Source: Scopulibacillus_A cellulosilyticus (lineage in GTDB: Bacteria; Bacillota; Bacilli; Bacillales; Sporolactobacillaceae). From it: 64,000 nt of DNA. Position numbers and translations under genes: made by a program. The stretch lies in NCBI RefSeq assembly GCF_042665295.1, contig NZ_JBHTCO010000001.1, forward strand, positions 62,001 to 126,000, in the 5' to 3' direction. This document shows positions 1 to 8,312 of this stretch, one piece after another. The stretch's first letter is position 1; each line of letters begins with the position of its first letter. The notes below the pieces were generated by a model. The model ran no database searches. It worked only from the letters and a program-made list of their open reading frames with translations, and was not told the DNA's origin.

Positions 1-1465
1 TATCATTTGCTTCAGCATTAATCATAAGATTTTCAATCACATGCTCCAATTCCCTTGTATTTCCCGGCCATTTGTATTGAAGAAAAACACCAGATAGATC
101 CTCACTTAAACCTTGGACATCCTTTTTGAATTTAAAATTGAAACGGTGGATAAAAAAATCAATAAGGCTTACAATATCATCTTTACGTTTCCTGAGTGGC
201 GGAATGGCGAGACAAGTCCTGGCAATACGATAGTATAAATCGGAACGCATCTTGTTAAGTGAAATGAGCTCTTCAGGCTCTTCATTTGAAGCGCTAATGA
301 CGGTGCAGTGTACAGGGGTTGTCTCATTTGTACCAAGCCTCCTGATTTTCCGCTCTTCAAGAACCCGCATCAGCTTAGTTTGTAAAGCAATTGGCATGGA
401 GTTGATTTCATCAAGGAAAATTGTTCCTTTTTGTGCGTATTCAAATAATCCTTTTTGATTTGTTGCCCCGGTGTAGGCCCCTTTAACTGTGCCAAAAAGC
501 GTGCTTTCAAGTAAGCTTTCCGGAATGGCTGCACAGTTAACAGCTACAAAGGGATGCTTTGCTCTGTGACTGTGGTTATGAATACTTTGCGCAAATAACT
601 CTTTTCCAGTGCCGGTTTCACCCACAATCAATACATCTGTATCATGTACGGCAACGTTCTGCGCTTCCTTTATTAAGTTTTTTAATGCCAAACTGGACCC
701 TTTAATATTATCGAACGTATAAGTTGTTCCGTTTGTATATTCAATTTTTTGTTCATTGTCTGTGGTTAACATTTTTCTTTTTAATTCAATCGTCTCATGA
801 AGCAGCGTTTTTAACTTTGTTTCGTTCGTGCTAACAGAAAATACCGCGACAGTCTTGCCATTTTTTATGATGGGATATGTACTGTACCTCACGTATTGCG
901 GTACACCATTAATGTATGTGTTGTGTGCCTGATAATCTCCAATAACAGGTTTTTTTGTTTGATAAACTTGCCGATGCTCAGACAAAGAGGGATTATTATA
1001 ATTATAAGCATCCCAGATATACTTACCGATCATATCCTTCTTTTTAAGGTTTTCCAATTTCTCCTCGGCCTTATTATATAAAGTGATTTTTCCTTCATAA
1101 TCGCTCATAATAACCCCTTCATCAAGGGTATCAATAATTTCTTCAAGACAGGCTAATCTTGCTTCTTTATTCGATGCAATATCAGATAGATCATCAAGCA
1201 GAACAATCGTGTATGAGATATGATCAATCGAAAATGGTTTTATTCGGAGCAAAATATTTTTGCCGTTTGATGTTTTTATAGTTATCGATTTTTTGGCTTC
1301 GTTCTGAATCTTTAAAGGGAAAATGTTAGTCAAACACCTGTCTTTTTCAACCCCCAAATTGTCATCTAGGTGCCCTCCAAACCACACAATTTTACTTTTA
1401 TCATTAAAAATGACAACTCCGCCGGCAAAATCAAGCAAAAGCGATCCGATGACCGAGGCATTCAT
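1..1465 (-). CDS. Sigma-54 enhancer-binding regulator (partial)
   Basis: Transcriptional activator that remodels sigma-54 RNA polymerase with ATP; the likely activator of the divergent hut-type operon. Read on the minus strand it begins MNASVIGSLLLDFAGG and has a PAS-like N-terminal third. An AAA+ domain follows, with Walker A GETGTGKE, the sigma-54 contact loop GAYTGA (a GAFTGA variant) and a Walker-B-like TIFLDEIN. The C-terminal Fis-type DNA-binding helix lies outside the window, so the gene is partial (488 codons seen). The ATG at 1465 is chosen because AGGAG lies about 10 nt upstream. The inducer cannot be told from the sequence. Family assignment is firm; the target is inferred from divergence and the adjacent sigma-54 promoter. 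Confidence 0.9.
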   Translation of the reverse strand, partial: MNASVIGSLLLDFAGGVVIFNDKSKIVWFGGHLDDNLGVEKDRCLTNIFPLKIQNEAKKSITIKTSNGKNILLRIKPFSIDHISYTIVLLDDLSDIASNKEARLACLEEIIDTLDEGVIMSDYEGKITLYNKAEEKLENLKKKDMIGKYIWDAYNYNNPSLSEHRQVYQTKKPVIGDYQAHNTYINGVPQYVRYSTYPIIKNGKTVAVFSVSTNETKLKTLLHETIELKRKMLTTDNEQKIEYTNGTTYTFDNIKGSSLALKNLIKEAQNVAVHDTDVLIVGETGTGKELFAQSIHNHSHRAKHPFVAVNCAAIPESLLESTLFGTVKGAYTGATNQKGLFEYAQKGTIFLDEINSMPIALQTKLMRVLEERKIRRLGTNETTPVHCTVISASNEEPEELISLNKMRSDLYYRIARTCLAIPPLRKRKDDIVSLIDFFIHRFNFKFKKDVQGLSEDLSGVFLQYKWPGNTRELEHVIENLMINAEAND

Positions 1466-1479
1466 GCTTTTCACGCTCC

Positions 1480-1524
1480 TTAATATAGATTTGATTCGTC
1501 AAAATATTCTATTATACGTATCAT
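1480..1524 (-). CDS. Possible 14-residue leader peptide
   Basis: A 14-codon frame, MIRIIEYFDESNLY, with a near-perfect AAGGAGG four bases before its ATG. Its stop codon overlaps the Shine-Dalgarno of the enhancer-binding regulator. It is out of frame with that regulator, so it is not an alternative N-terminus. It could couple translation of the regulator, or be chance. Nothing in its composition suggests a specific attenuation signal. Confidence 0.35.
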   Translation of the reverse strand: MIRIIEYFDESNLY

Positions 1525-1552
1525 AAATCCTCCTTAATAGGCTTTTAAAAAA

Positions 1553-1585
1553 GCAAATAGTTTTTGCCCCGCAAATAATACTTGC
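1553..1585. promoter_or_regulatory. Tandem 15-bp palindromes, candidate UAS
   Basis: Two adjacent near-palindromes, GCAAATAGTTTTTGC (1553-1567) and GCAAATAATACTTGC (1571-1585). Each is a 7-1-7 dyad with one mismatch, and their centres are 18 bp apart. They lie about 130-160 bp upstream of the sigma-54 promoter, where upstream activating sequences for enhancer-binding proteins normally sit. Assignment as the binding site of the divergent regulator is inferred. Confidence 0.6.
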
Positions 1586-1714
1586 TAATATGATTTTTTA
1601 TATGATAACTCACCAAGAATAAATCCTTCGGCTCTTATTAAAAAACGTTGAATGAACAAGAGAAATAATGATAAATGTGGATGGAAGGAAAATTTATTGA
1701 GAGTTTTATTAATT

Positions 1715-1731
1715 TTGGCACAAGTGTTGCA
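1715..1731 (+). promoter_or_regulatory. Sigma-54 (-24/-12) promoter of the hut-type operon
   Basis: TTGGCAC, five bases, then TTGCA matches the sigma-54 consensus including the GG and GC dinucleotides at the required spacing. It precedes the hutU-like start by about 110 nt, and a divergently encoded sigma-54 activator lies on the other side. Transcription would start near 1742. Confidence 0.85.
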
Positions 1732-1843
1732 AATATAAGTTTAAAGATGTAAAAGAGCGCGAACAAAAGAAGGTCAAAATTTTTAGCTCTGCAGTTAACA
1801 GTCTTTTGTAAATTAACCCAATATAAAAAAGGAGAATGATACC

Positions 1844-3568
1844 ATGGCGAAAATTGAAACAGAAAAAAAGCCTGAAATCTTGTATTCTGTTAAAGCACAA
1901 AGAGGAACGACTTTGCGTTGCAAAGGTTGGCGGCAGGAGTCTATTCTTAGAATGCTGGAAAATAACATGGAGAATGCTGAAAAACCAGAAGAGCTGGTTA
2001 TTTACGGAGGCATCGGAAAGTGCGCACGTAACTGGGAGTCCTATCATGCTATTGTTAAATCGTTAAAAGAATTAGAGGATGATGAAACGCTTGTTGTGCA
2101 ATCCGGCATGCCAGTCGCTGTCTTTAAAACTCATAAATATGCTCCGACAGTTGTCATGGCGACAACAAATATTATGAAGCCATCTTGGGAGACATTTTAT
2201 GATTTACAAGATAAAAACTTAACGATTTTTGCTCAATATACTGCGGCGCCTTGGGAGTACATTGGCACACAAGGCGTTATTCAAGGCACGTTCGAAACAC
2301 TTTCTGCTATTGCCCGCAAACACTATAACGATTCTCTAGTCGGCAAGATTTTGCTTACCGCAGGCGCCGGCGGGATGGGCGGTAACCAAACAAGAGCTAT
2401 GACGATGCATGGCGGGGTAGGTATCATTTGTGACGTTAACGAAGAGACTATTCGCCGCAGGATGGATGCCGGTTATATTGATGTACTTGCTGAATCACTG
2501 GATGAAGCGATTGAAATGGCAAAAGTATCCGCGAGCAAAGGAGAAGCGATTGGCATCGCTGTAGTCGGTAATTCAGCTGATATTTTTGAATCCGCTTTCA
2601 AAAAAGGTTTCAACCCAGATATTCTAACCTCGATGACGCCTGCGCATGATCCGATCTCTTACCTCCCATCGGGTTATACAGCTGAAGAAGCGGATGAATT
2701 GAAAAGAAGGGACCGTGAGCTTTACTTAGAAAAGGCAAGAGAAACAATGATTCGTGAGCTTAAAGTAACAAATGAATTTTTTGATAAAGGCGTACATGCT
2801 TTCGAATATGGCACAAGCCTGCGCAAGGAATGCCGTGATGCCGGAATGCCTGAAACTGAAGCTATGAAAATTCCCGGTTTCGTTGCAGAATACATTCGGC
2901 CGCTCTTCTGTGAAGGTCGCGGGCCGTTCCGCTGGACTTGTCTCTCAGGCGAAGCTTCAGACCTTAAAAAAATTGATAACATGGTGCTTGAAAAATTCAA
3001 GGATGACCTGCTTGTGACACGATGGATCAAGTTAGCGAAAAAGCACATTCCAATTGAAGGACTTCCAGCCCGGATTTGTTATCTTGGCTTCGGTCAACGG
3101 AAAGCATTTGCTCTAGAAGTTAACGAGATGGTCAAGCGCGGAGAACTGGCAGGGCCGGTCGCATTCTCCCGTGATAACTTGGACTCCGGCTCCATTGTTA
3201 ACCCGACATTCGAATCCGAAAATATGAAAGACGGCGGAGATCTCATTTCCGATTGGCCGGTGCTGAATGGGCTGCTTAATGCGGTCGGCATGTGTGATCT
3301 CATTGCCCTTCAAGCCAACTATTCTATGGGTGAAGCGGTGCATACCGGCGTAACAATGATTGCTGACGGAACAGAGGATGCAAAAACACGTCTTGAAGTT
3401 TGTATGACTGTTGACTCAGGGATTGGTGTGATCCGGCATGCCCAAGCAGGTTATGACATAGCAAAGGACGTTGCGAATGGAAAAGGTAAGTTAACAGATG
3501 AAAGTATTAAAGTTCCTCTTTGGTGGACTCCAAAAGCGACATTTGGTCCTAAAGATTTAGAAGATTAA
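1844..3568 (+). CDS. hutU: Urocanate hydratase-like protein (divergent)
   Basis: Urocanase-family enzyme, which uses tightly bound NAD+ to hydrate urocanate to imidazolonepropionate; cytoplasmic. It has 574 residues against about 555 for the family. Family hallmarks seen are YGGIG (54-58), the NAD-site GAGGMGG (174-180), AHDP (267-270), RPLFCEG and GPFRW (352-364), PARICYLG with the conserved Cys412, and RDNLDSGS (443-450). It deviates at normally invariant sites. The HHGGGVG segment is replaced by QANYSMG (490-496), DQTSAHDP is SMTPAHDP, and SPNRET is NPTFES. The C-terminus is extended, ending in PKDLED. AAGGAG precedes the ATG. First gene of the sigma-54 operon. The substrate may be urocanate or a related imidazole; the family call is secure, the exact reaction less so. 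Confidence 0.85.
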   Translation: MAKIETEKKPEILYSVKAQRGTTLRCKGWRQESILRMLENNMENAEKPEELVIYGGIGKCARNWESYHAIVKSLKELEDDETLVVQSGMPVAVFKTHKYAPTVVMATTNIMKPSWETFYDLQDKNLTIFAQYTAAPWEYIGTQGVIQGTFETLSAIARKHYNDSLVGKILLTAGAGGMGGNQTRAMTMHGGVGIICDVNEETIRRRMDAGYIDVLAESLDEAIEMAKVSASKGEAIGIAVVGNSADIFESAFKKGFNPDILTSMTPAHDPISYLPSGYTAEEADELKRRDRELYLEKARETMIRELKVTNEFFDKGVHAFEYGTSLRKECRDAGMPETEAMKIPGFVAEYIRPLFCEGRGPFRWTCLSGEASDLKKIDNMVLEKFKDDLLVTRWIKLAKKHIPIEGLPARICYLGFGQRKAFALEVNEMVKRGELAGPVAFSRDNLDSGSIVNPTFESENMKDGGDLISDWPVLNGLLNAVGMCDLIALQANYSMGEAVHTGVTMIADGTEDAKTRLEVCMTVDSGIGVIRHAQAGYDIAKDVANGKGKLTDESIKVPLWWTPKATFGPKDLED

Positions 3569-3578
3569 TTAAAAGAAT

Positions 3579-3612
3579 AGGGGATAATTTTTTTAACAGC
3601 TATCCCCTTCTT
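3579..3612 (+). terminator. Hairpin between hutU-like and hutI-like genes
   Basis: AGGGGATA (3579-3586) pairs with TATCCCCT (3601-3608) and is followed by a pyrimidine-rich TCTTCT. The T-run is weak, so this is more likely a partial terminator or mRNA-stabilising stem within the operon than a full stop. Confidence 0.4.
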
Positions 3613-3657
3613 CTATTAATGATCAAATTTTGATCAAAAAAAGGAGAATCAAATAAA

Positions 3658-4950
3658 ATGAGCCGGCAGAACGTAAAACTACAAGCTGATCTTATTATTT
3701 CAAATGCTTCAGAATTAATTACTTGTACTGGAGATAACACCGATGATATCGGAAAAATGACCGGCGGTTGGGTTGCCCTATCGGGGAAAAAAATTGTTGC
3801 AGTCGGCACACGGGATGAAGTTGCTGCAAAAGTTGATCTTGAGAACACAACGGTCATTGATGCTTCAGGAAAAGTTGTTGTGCCCGGATTTGTGGATTGC
3901 CATACTCATACGGTATTCGGCGGTTCAAGAGTTGCAGAATATGCCGCAAAAATAACAACCAAAGATCCTGAAAAGCTTAAAACCATGGGGATTGAAACAG
4001 GCGTTCAAGTCTCTGTTCGGAAAACCCAGGAAGCAACCAGAGAAGAACTTGTTGCATCTGCTTCAGACCGATTATTAAGAATGCTTGAATCTGGCACAAC
4101 AACAGTAGAGATAAAAACTGGATACGGTTTTACCGTAAAAGATGAAGTGAAAATGCTTAAAGTTAATGCAGATTTAAATAAAACGCTGCCTATAGATGTT
4201 GTTAGTACATTTCTTGGTGCTCACGGCTGGCCTGAAGATATGTCAAAAGAAACTTACATTGACCTGCTTCTTAATGAAATGATTCCTAGGGCGGCCGGGC
4301 TTGGCAATGTATCTTTTAATGATGTTTGGTGCGAAGACAGCCATTTTACAGCAAAAGAATCGGAACGAATTTTACAAGCAGGGCTTGATGCAGGACTTAA
4401 AGCAAAAATACATACAGATGCTTACTCATATATAGGCGGTTCAGATTTAGCTGCCGAAATGAAGGTTGTCTCAGCCGATCATTTAAACTACACGCCGCCT
4501 GAGGTACTTGATAAGCTGGCAGCATCGGGGGTAACGGGCGTGATTATGCCGGCGTTAGACTTTGCTGTCAGCCATCAAAAGCCATTTAATGCACGGGCTA
4601 TCATTGATTCGGGCATGAGTGTTGCCTTAGCTACGGATCTTTGTCCAGGCTGTTGGACAGAGTCAATGCAATTTGTGATGGCCTTAGCCTGCCGGCTGTA
4701 CCAAATGTCACCAGCTGAAGCCATTCGGGCGGCGACACTTGGCGGGGCGAAGGCATTGGATTTGGATGGTAACAGGGGTTCAATCGAGGTTGGTAAACTG
4801 GCTGATCTTCAAATTTGGAATGTCCCTCGTTATGAACATGCGATTTATCGACTTGGCGGAAACATCGTTGAACAAGTGATTAAAAATGGAGAAATTATTG
4901 TTGATCGGTCAAAACCGAAAAAAAGATCTGCTGTACAAACATTATCTTAA
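3658..4950 (+). CDS. hutI: Imidazolonepropionase-like amidohydrolase (divergent)
   Basis: Metal-dependent amidohydrolase of the HutI family, expected to open an imidazolone-type ring to an N-substituted glutamate. Metal ligands are visible as HTH (His82, His84), His252 in KIHTD and Asp327 in ATD. GGSR (88-91), TGYG (154-157), GAH (187-189) and SADHL (272-276) also match. It departs from normal HutI in three places. The usual AGGGI segment reads MGIETGV (110-116). The Glu/Gln after KIHAD is Ala255. The invariant ATDxNPG is ATDLCPG, followed by CW. AAGGAG precedes the ATG. It sits directly downstream of the equally divergent hutU-like gene, so the two probably changed together. It may act on a modified ring such as a hydantoin; that is inference. 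Confidence 0.82.
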   Translation: MSRQNVKLQADLIISNASELITCTGDNTDDIGKMTGGWVALSGKKIVAVGTRDEVAAKVDLENTTVIDASGKVVVPGFVDCHTHTVFGGSRVAEYAAKITTKDPEKLKTMGIETGVQVSVRKTQEATREELVASASDRLLRMLESGTTTVEIKTGYGFTVKDEVKMLKVNADLNKTLPIDVVSTFLGAHGWPEDMSKETYIDLLLNEMIPRAAGLGNVSFNDVWCEDSHFTAKESERILQAGLDAGLKAKIHTDAYSYIGGSDLAAEMKVVSADHLNYTPPEVLDKLAASGVTGVIMPALDFAVSHQKPFNARAIIDSGMSVALATDLCPGCWTESMQFVMALACRLYQMSPAEAIRAATLGGAKALDLDGNRGSIEVGKLADLQIWNVPRYEHAIYRLGGNIVEQVIKNGEIIVDRSKPKKRSAVQTLS

Positions 4951-4966
4951 GAAAGGATTGATTGAA

Positions 4967-6135
4967 TTGGCAACTACGAATCAAGCAGTAACAGCGGTTA
5001 ATGAGGAACGTTTATTAAACAGCTTTTTGGAACTGGCAAAAATCAATGCACCAAGCGGAAAGGAAAAGCCGGTAGCGATGTTCTTGTGCCGCGTCTAGAG
5101 CAGATGGGTTTCAATATCACATTTGACGAAGCGTATAAAGAATTTGGAGGCAATTGCGGGAACTTAATTGCTTATTGGGAAGGGACCAATCCAAAAATAG
5201 AACCTTTATTTTTCTCTACACATATGGACACAGTCCTTCCGACTGAAGGATTAAATCCGGTTATTAAAAACGGTGTCATTTATACTGATGGCACGACTAT
5301 TCTTGGCGCTGATGACCGGGCAGCCTTAGCATCATATCTGGAAGGGATTCAAGCAATCCAGGAATCAGGAACCCCGTGCGGTCCTATTGAGCTTGTTCTA
5401 ACCGTTAACGAACAGCCGGGTCTCGTCGGTGCAAGATACCTAGATTACTCAAAGGTTAAAAGTAAAAAAGGATATATTTTTGACAGCAGTGGCGATGTCG
5501 GCCAGATTATTTTACAAGGCCCATACAGCAGCCGCATCTTCTGTGAAATTGAAGGTAAATCATCGCATATTGGACTTAATCCTGAAGAAGGCATCAATGC
5601 TTTACTCATTGCCGCTGACGCCTTGAAAAATATGAAACTTGGAAAGATTGATGAGGAAACGCTTGCGAATATTGGTGTCATTAAAGGAGGCGAAATGTCG
5701 TCAATTATTCCGGGAACGGCAGTATTAGTCGGCGAAGTGCGCTGCTTTCATGCAAAGGGGCTTAAGGAGCAGCTTGATAATATAACCAATGCTGTCTTAA
5801 CGGCTGCTGAAAAACACGGCGGGAAGGCAAAAGTACGGGTTGAGAAAAAATATTTAGGTTTTAATGAGAAATCGGAATCAAAACTCTCCAAGACTGCTAT
5901 TAACGCTGCAAAAAACATAGGCGTCAACGGTTACTTAACAAAAACACTTGGGGGAGCCGATACTAACGTCTTAAATGAAAATGGTCTCACTTGTATTACA
6001 CTTGGGAATGGGTTCCGAAATATCCATACATTTAATGAACATATCAGCATTGAAAATTTGATTAACACCGGAAGAATGGTTACTGGTCTTATAGAAGAAT
6101 GGTATAACGCTCATTCGGGGGAACAGGAGAAGTAA
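4967..6135 (+). pseudogene. M20-family metallohydrolase, one-base frameshift
   Basis: M20/PepT-like zinc hydrolase interrupted by a frameshift. A TTG start (AAAGGA 9 nt upstream) encodes about 39 residues through SGKEKPVAMFL, then hits TAG at 5096-5098. The rest continues in the +1 frame from GTG 5086 (VPRLEQMGF). Adding one base after 5085 restores a 389-residue protein. Motifs in the second part are STHMD, GADDRAALA and a C-terminal HTFNEH. The usual catalytic EE pair is EQ (NEQPG), so one metal ligand is changed. No hutG is present, so in its operon it could hydrolyse formiminoglutamate or N-carbamoylglutamate; M20 enzymes include N-carbamoyl-amino-acid hydrolases. Internal initiation at 5086, sequencing error or true decay are all possible. 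Confidence 0.75.
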
Positions 6136-6152
6136 TCTTTAGATATTTGCCG

Positions 6153-6181
6153 GGTCGGCTTTTCAGATAGCCGGCCTGTTA
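6153..6181 (+). terminator. Hairpin after the M20 gene
   Basis: GGTCGGCT (6153-6160) pairs over eight bases with AGCCGGCC (6169-6176), followed only by TGTT. It may end the hutU-hutI-M20 transcript or act as a partial terminator before hutH. The rest of the roughly 240-nt gap shows no sigma-54 promoter and no clear sigma-A promoter. Confidence 0.45.
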
Positions 6182-6372
6182 ATCCTATTGAATTCCTGAT
6201 TCTTTAGTATTATGAGTCCAAGGACAAAAATGCAACTTGTATAATTTCTGATCCCTTTTATGCTGATCTTAAATAGATAAACTCTAGTTTCAGATGACTC
6301 AAAAATATAGTACCCGTGAATCTCTCTCATTTTGTATAAATATACTTGAAAAATGAAAGGATCTGATCAAAT

Positions 6373-7884
6373 ATGACATATGTAAAAGAAACCACAGTTG
6401 TTGAACTTGATGGCAATCAATTAAATCGTGAAAATTTAAAACTAATCATGGATAGAAAAGTAAAATGCGAGATTTCTAAGGATGCAATGCTTCGTGTAGA
6501 AGAAAGCTATAACCGCGTTCAAGAAAGGGTTTCATCAGGTGAAGTGATTTATGGTGTCAATACCGGCTTTGGCAAGCTGAGCGATGTACGTATTGATGAT
6601 AAGGATGTTGAACAATTGCAAATTAATTTATTGCGTGCAGATGCGGTCGGGGTTGGAGATCCGCTGCCGACGCCTGTTGTTCGTGCGATGTTAGTGCTGC
6701 GAGCGAACGCATTAGCTAGAGGATACTCAGGAATACATCCGAAAACCTTGCAAACATTAGTTGATTTTATTAATCTTGGCATTCATCCGGTCATTCCTTG
6801 CAAAGGATCTCTTGGCGCAAGCGGTGATTTAGCACCGTTATCCCATATGGCTTTAGTGTTAATAGGAGAAGGTCGGGCTGAGTATCAAGGTGAGGTTTTA
6901 CCAGGAAGTAAAGCTTTAGCCCGGGCCGGTTTGTCTCCTGTAAGACTCGGACCTAAAGAGGGCTTAGCATTAATCAATGGCACCCAAGCGATGACAGGTG
7001 TTGGCGTCATTGCGCTTACGGAAGCGGAGCATCTCGGTCTGGCGGCAGATATGGCAGCCTGCCTGACAATGGAAGCGTTGCAAGGAATCATATCTGCCTT
7101 TGATCCGGATCTCGTTGCCACACGCCCGCATAAAGAACAGGAAATGGTTGCTTCACGTATTCGAAAATGGTTGACAGGCAGTAAAAGAGTGTCTGAACAA
7201 GGTGAACTTAGGATGCAAGATGCTTATTCAATTCGTTGTATTCCGCAGGTTCACGGAGCTTCTTGGCAGGCGGTTCATTATGTAGATGAGAGACTTAATA
7301 TCGAAATGAATGCTACGACCGATAATCCAGTTGTTTTGGATGATGGACGCATCCTTTCCGGCGGGCAATTCCATGGACAGCCGATTGCGCTTTCAATGGA
7401 TTTTCTTAAAACGGCATGTGCCGAATGGGCTAACATCTCAGAACGAAGGATCGAACGATTGGTCAACCCGCAACTGAGCGGACTGTCTCCATTTCTAGCC
7501 AACGATCCGGGGCTGGAGTGCGGGTTAATGATTCCGCAATATGTTGCAGCGGCCCTTGTCTCAGAGAATAAGGTTCTTGCTCATCCAGCTTGCGTTGACT
7601 CGATACCGTCTTCGGCAAATCAAGAAGATCATGTCAGCATGGGAACGATAGCAGCGCGGCAAGTGCGGGAGATGATTAATAATGCAGCACATGTTATTGC
7701 CATTGAGATGATTTGTGCTTCTCAGGCGATCTTTCTGCAACAAGCAGAAGAGGACTTAGCACCGCTGACACGGCAGCATCTCGAATGGGTAAGGGAAATT
7801 ATTCAGCCAATTACCCAAGATACTTCGATTCATGAACAGATTGAACAACTCGCGAAGAAGATCCTTGCAGAACCTACTTTGTAG
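6373..7884 (+). CDS. hutH: Histidine ammonia-lyase
   Basis: Deaminates L-histidine to trans-urocanate, the first step of histidine degradation. The self-forming MIO cofactor triad Ala149-Ser150-Gly151 lies in GSLGASGDLAP. The catalytic Tyr60 is in IYGVNTGFG. Also present are QDAYSIRCIPQVHG, NATTDNPV, GGQFHGQPIA and the NQEDHVSMG segment. At 503 residues it is normal length and resembles the Bacillus HutH type closely, unlike the divergent HutU and HutI upstream. AAAGGAT precedes the ATG at loose spacing. It follows the frameshifted M20 gene after a 237-nt gap and may have its own promoter. Histidine is the best-supported substrate; a methylated or betaine form cannot be excluded from sequence. 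Confidence 0.93.
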   Translation: MTYVKETTVVELDGNQLNRENLKLIMDRKVKCEISKDAMLRVEESYNRVQERVSSGEVIYGVNTGFGKLSDVRIDDKDVEQLQINLLRADAVGVGDPLPTPVVRAMLVLRANALARGYSGIHPKTLQTLVDFINLGIHPVIPCKGSLGASGDLAPLSHMALVLIGEGRAEYQGEVLPGSKALARAGLSPVRLGPKEGLALINGTQAMTGVGVIALTEAEHLGLAADMAACLTMEALQGIISAFDPDLVATRPHKEQEMVASRIRKWLTGSKRVSEQGELRMQDAYSIRCIPQVHGASWQAVHYVDERLNIEMNATTDNPVVLDDGRILSGGQFHGQPIALSMDFLKTACAEWANISERRIERLVNPQLSGLSPFLANDPGLECGLMIPQYVAAALVSENKVLAHPACVDSIPSSANQEDHVSMGTIAARQVREMINNAAHVIAIEMICASQAIFLQQAEEDLAPLTRQHLEWVREIIQPITQDTSIHEQIEQLAKKILAEPTL

Positions 7885-7927
7885 GAGAAAGTTTATCATT
7901 TAAGAACTTTTGAAAGGGGACTGCAAC

Positions 7928-8017
7928 TTGGAAAATCAACAGTTGCAACTGCCGAAGAAAAGTGATCAACAAGGACAATCTTCTAAAACGTTTTGTCATT
8001 TTGTGGATTTGCTATAA
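7928..8017 (+). pseudogene. 29-residue ORF, possible remnant of a truncated gene
   Basis: TTG-initiated frame MENQQLQLPKKSDQQG ending in SKTFCHFVDLL, preceded by GAAAGGGGA. A charged, Gln-rich start followed by KTFxHFVDLL resembles the cytoplasmic N-terminus of a permease cut off before its first membrane segment. This is a guess from composition. It could also be a genuine tiny protein or chance. Confidence 0.35.
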
Positions 8018-8124
8018 ATTTATTAAAAAAACAAAAGTTATTCCACTTGAAAAGTGCCCGTTTGATATTGATGAACAGCAAAGTTAGCAGTTATCTTTTT
8101 TGTTTCTAATGATATGCTTATAAG

Positions 8125-8150
8125 GCACCTAGAAGTTTTAGGCGTTTTTT
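8125..8150 (+). terminator. Probable intrinsic terminator of the hutH unit
   Basis: CACCTA pairs with TAGGCG with one mismatch around a short loop, and TTTTTT follows. It lies between hutH with its remnant and aspartokinase. The rest of the 8018-8312 gap shows no gene. Confidence 0.5.
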
Positions 8151-8312
8151 ATAATGAAAAAGTTTAACTTTTTCGCAAGAGGTTAATGTGTGTTTCCAAA
8201 ATAGACAAATGTTCGTGATGGATAGATTTTCTCTTGATTCTTTTCTGAGAATAGGTAATAATAGTAACCATCACAGTTTATCTGAATGTTTTGAACAGCG
8301 GGGGATACGAAA

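Noticed and set aside
2722..3303. Minus-strand open frames inside the hutU-like gene
   Set aside because: They lack ribosome sites and are antisense shadows of a strongly supported gene.
7983..8000. AAAACGTTTTG resembling a CcpA cre site after hutH
   Set aside because: It matches only the palindromic centre and lies downstream of the operon inside the remnant ORF, so it is not convincing.
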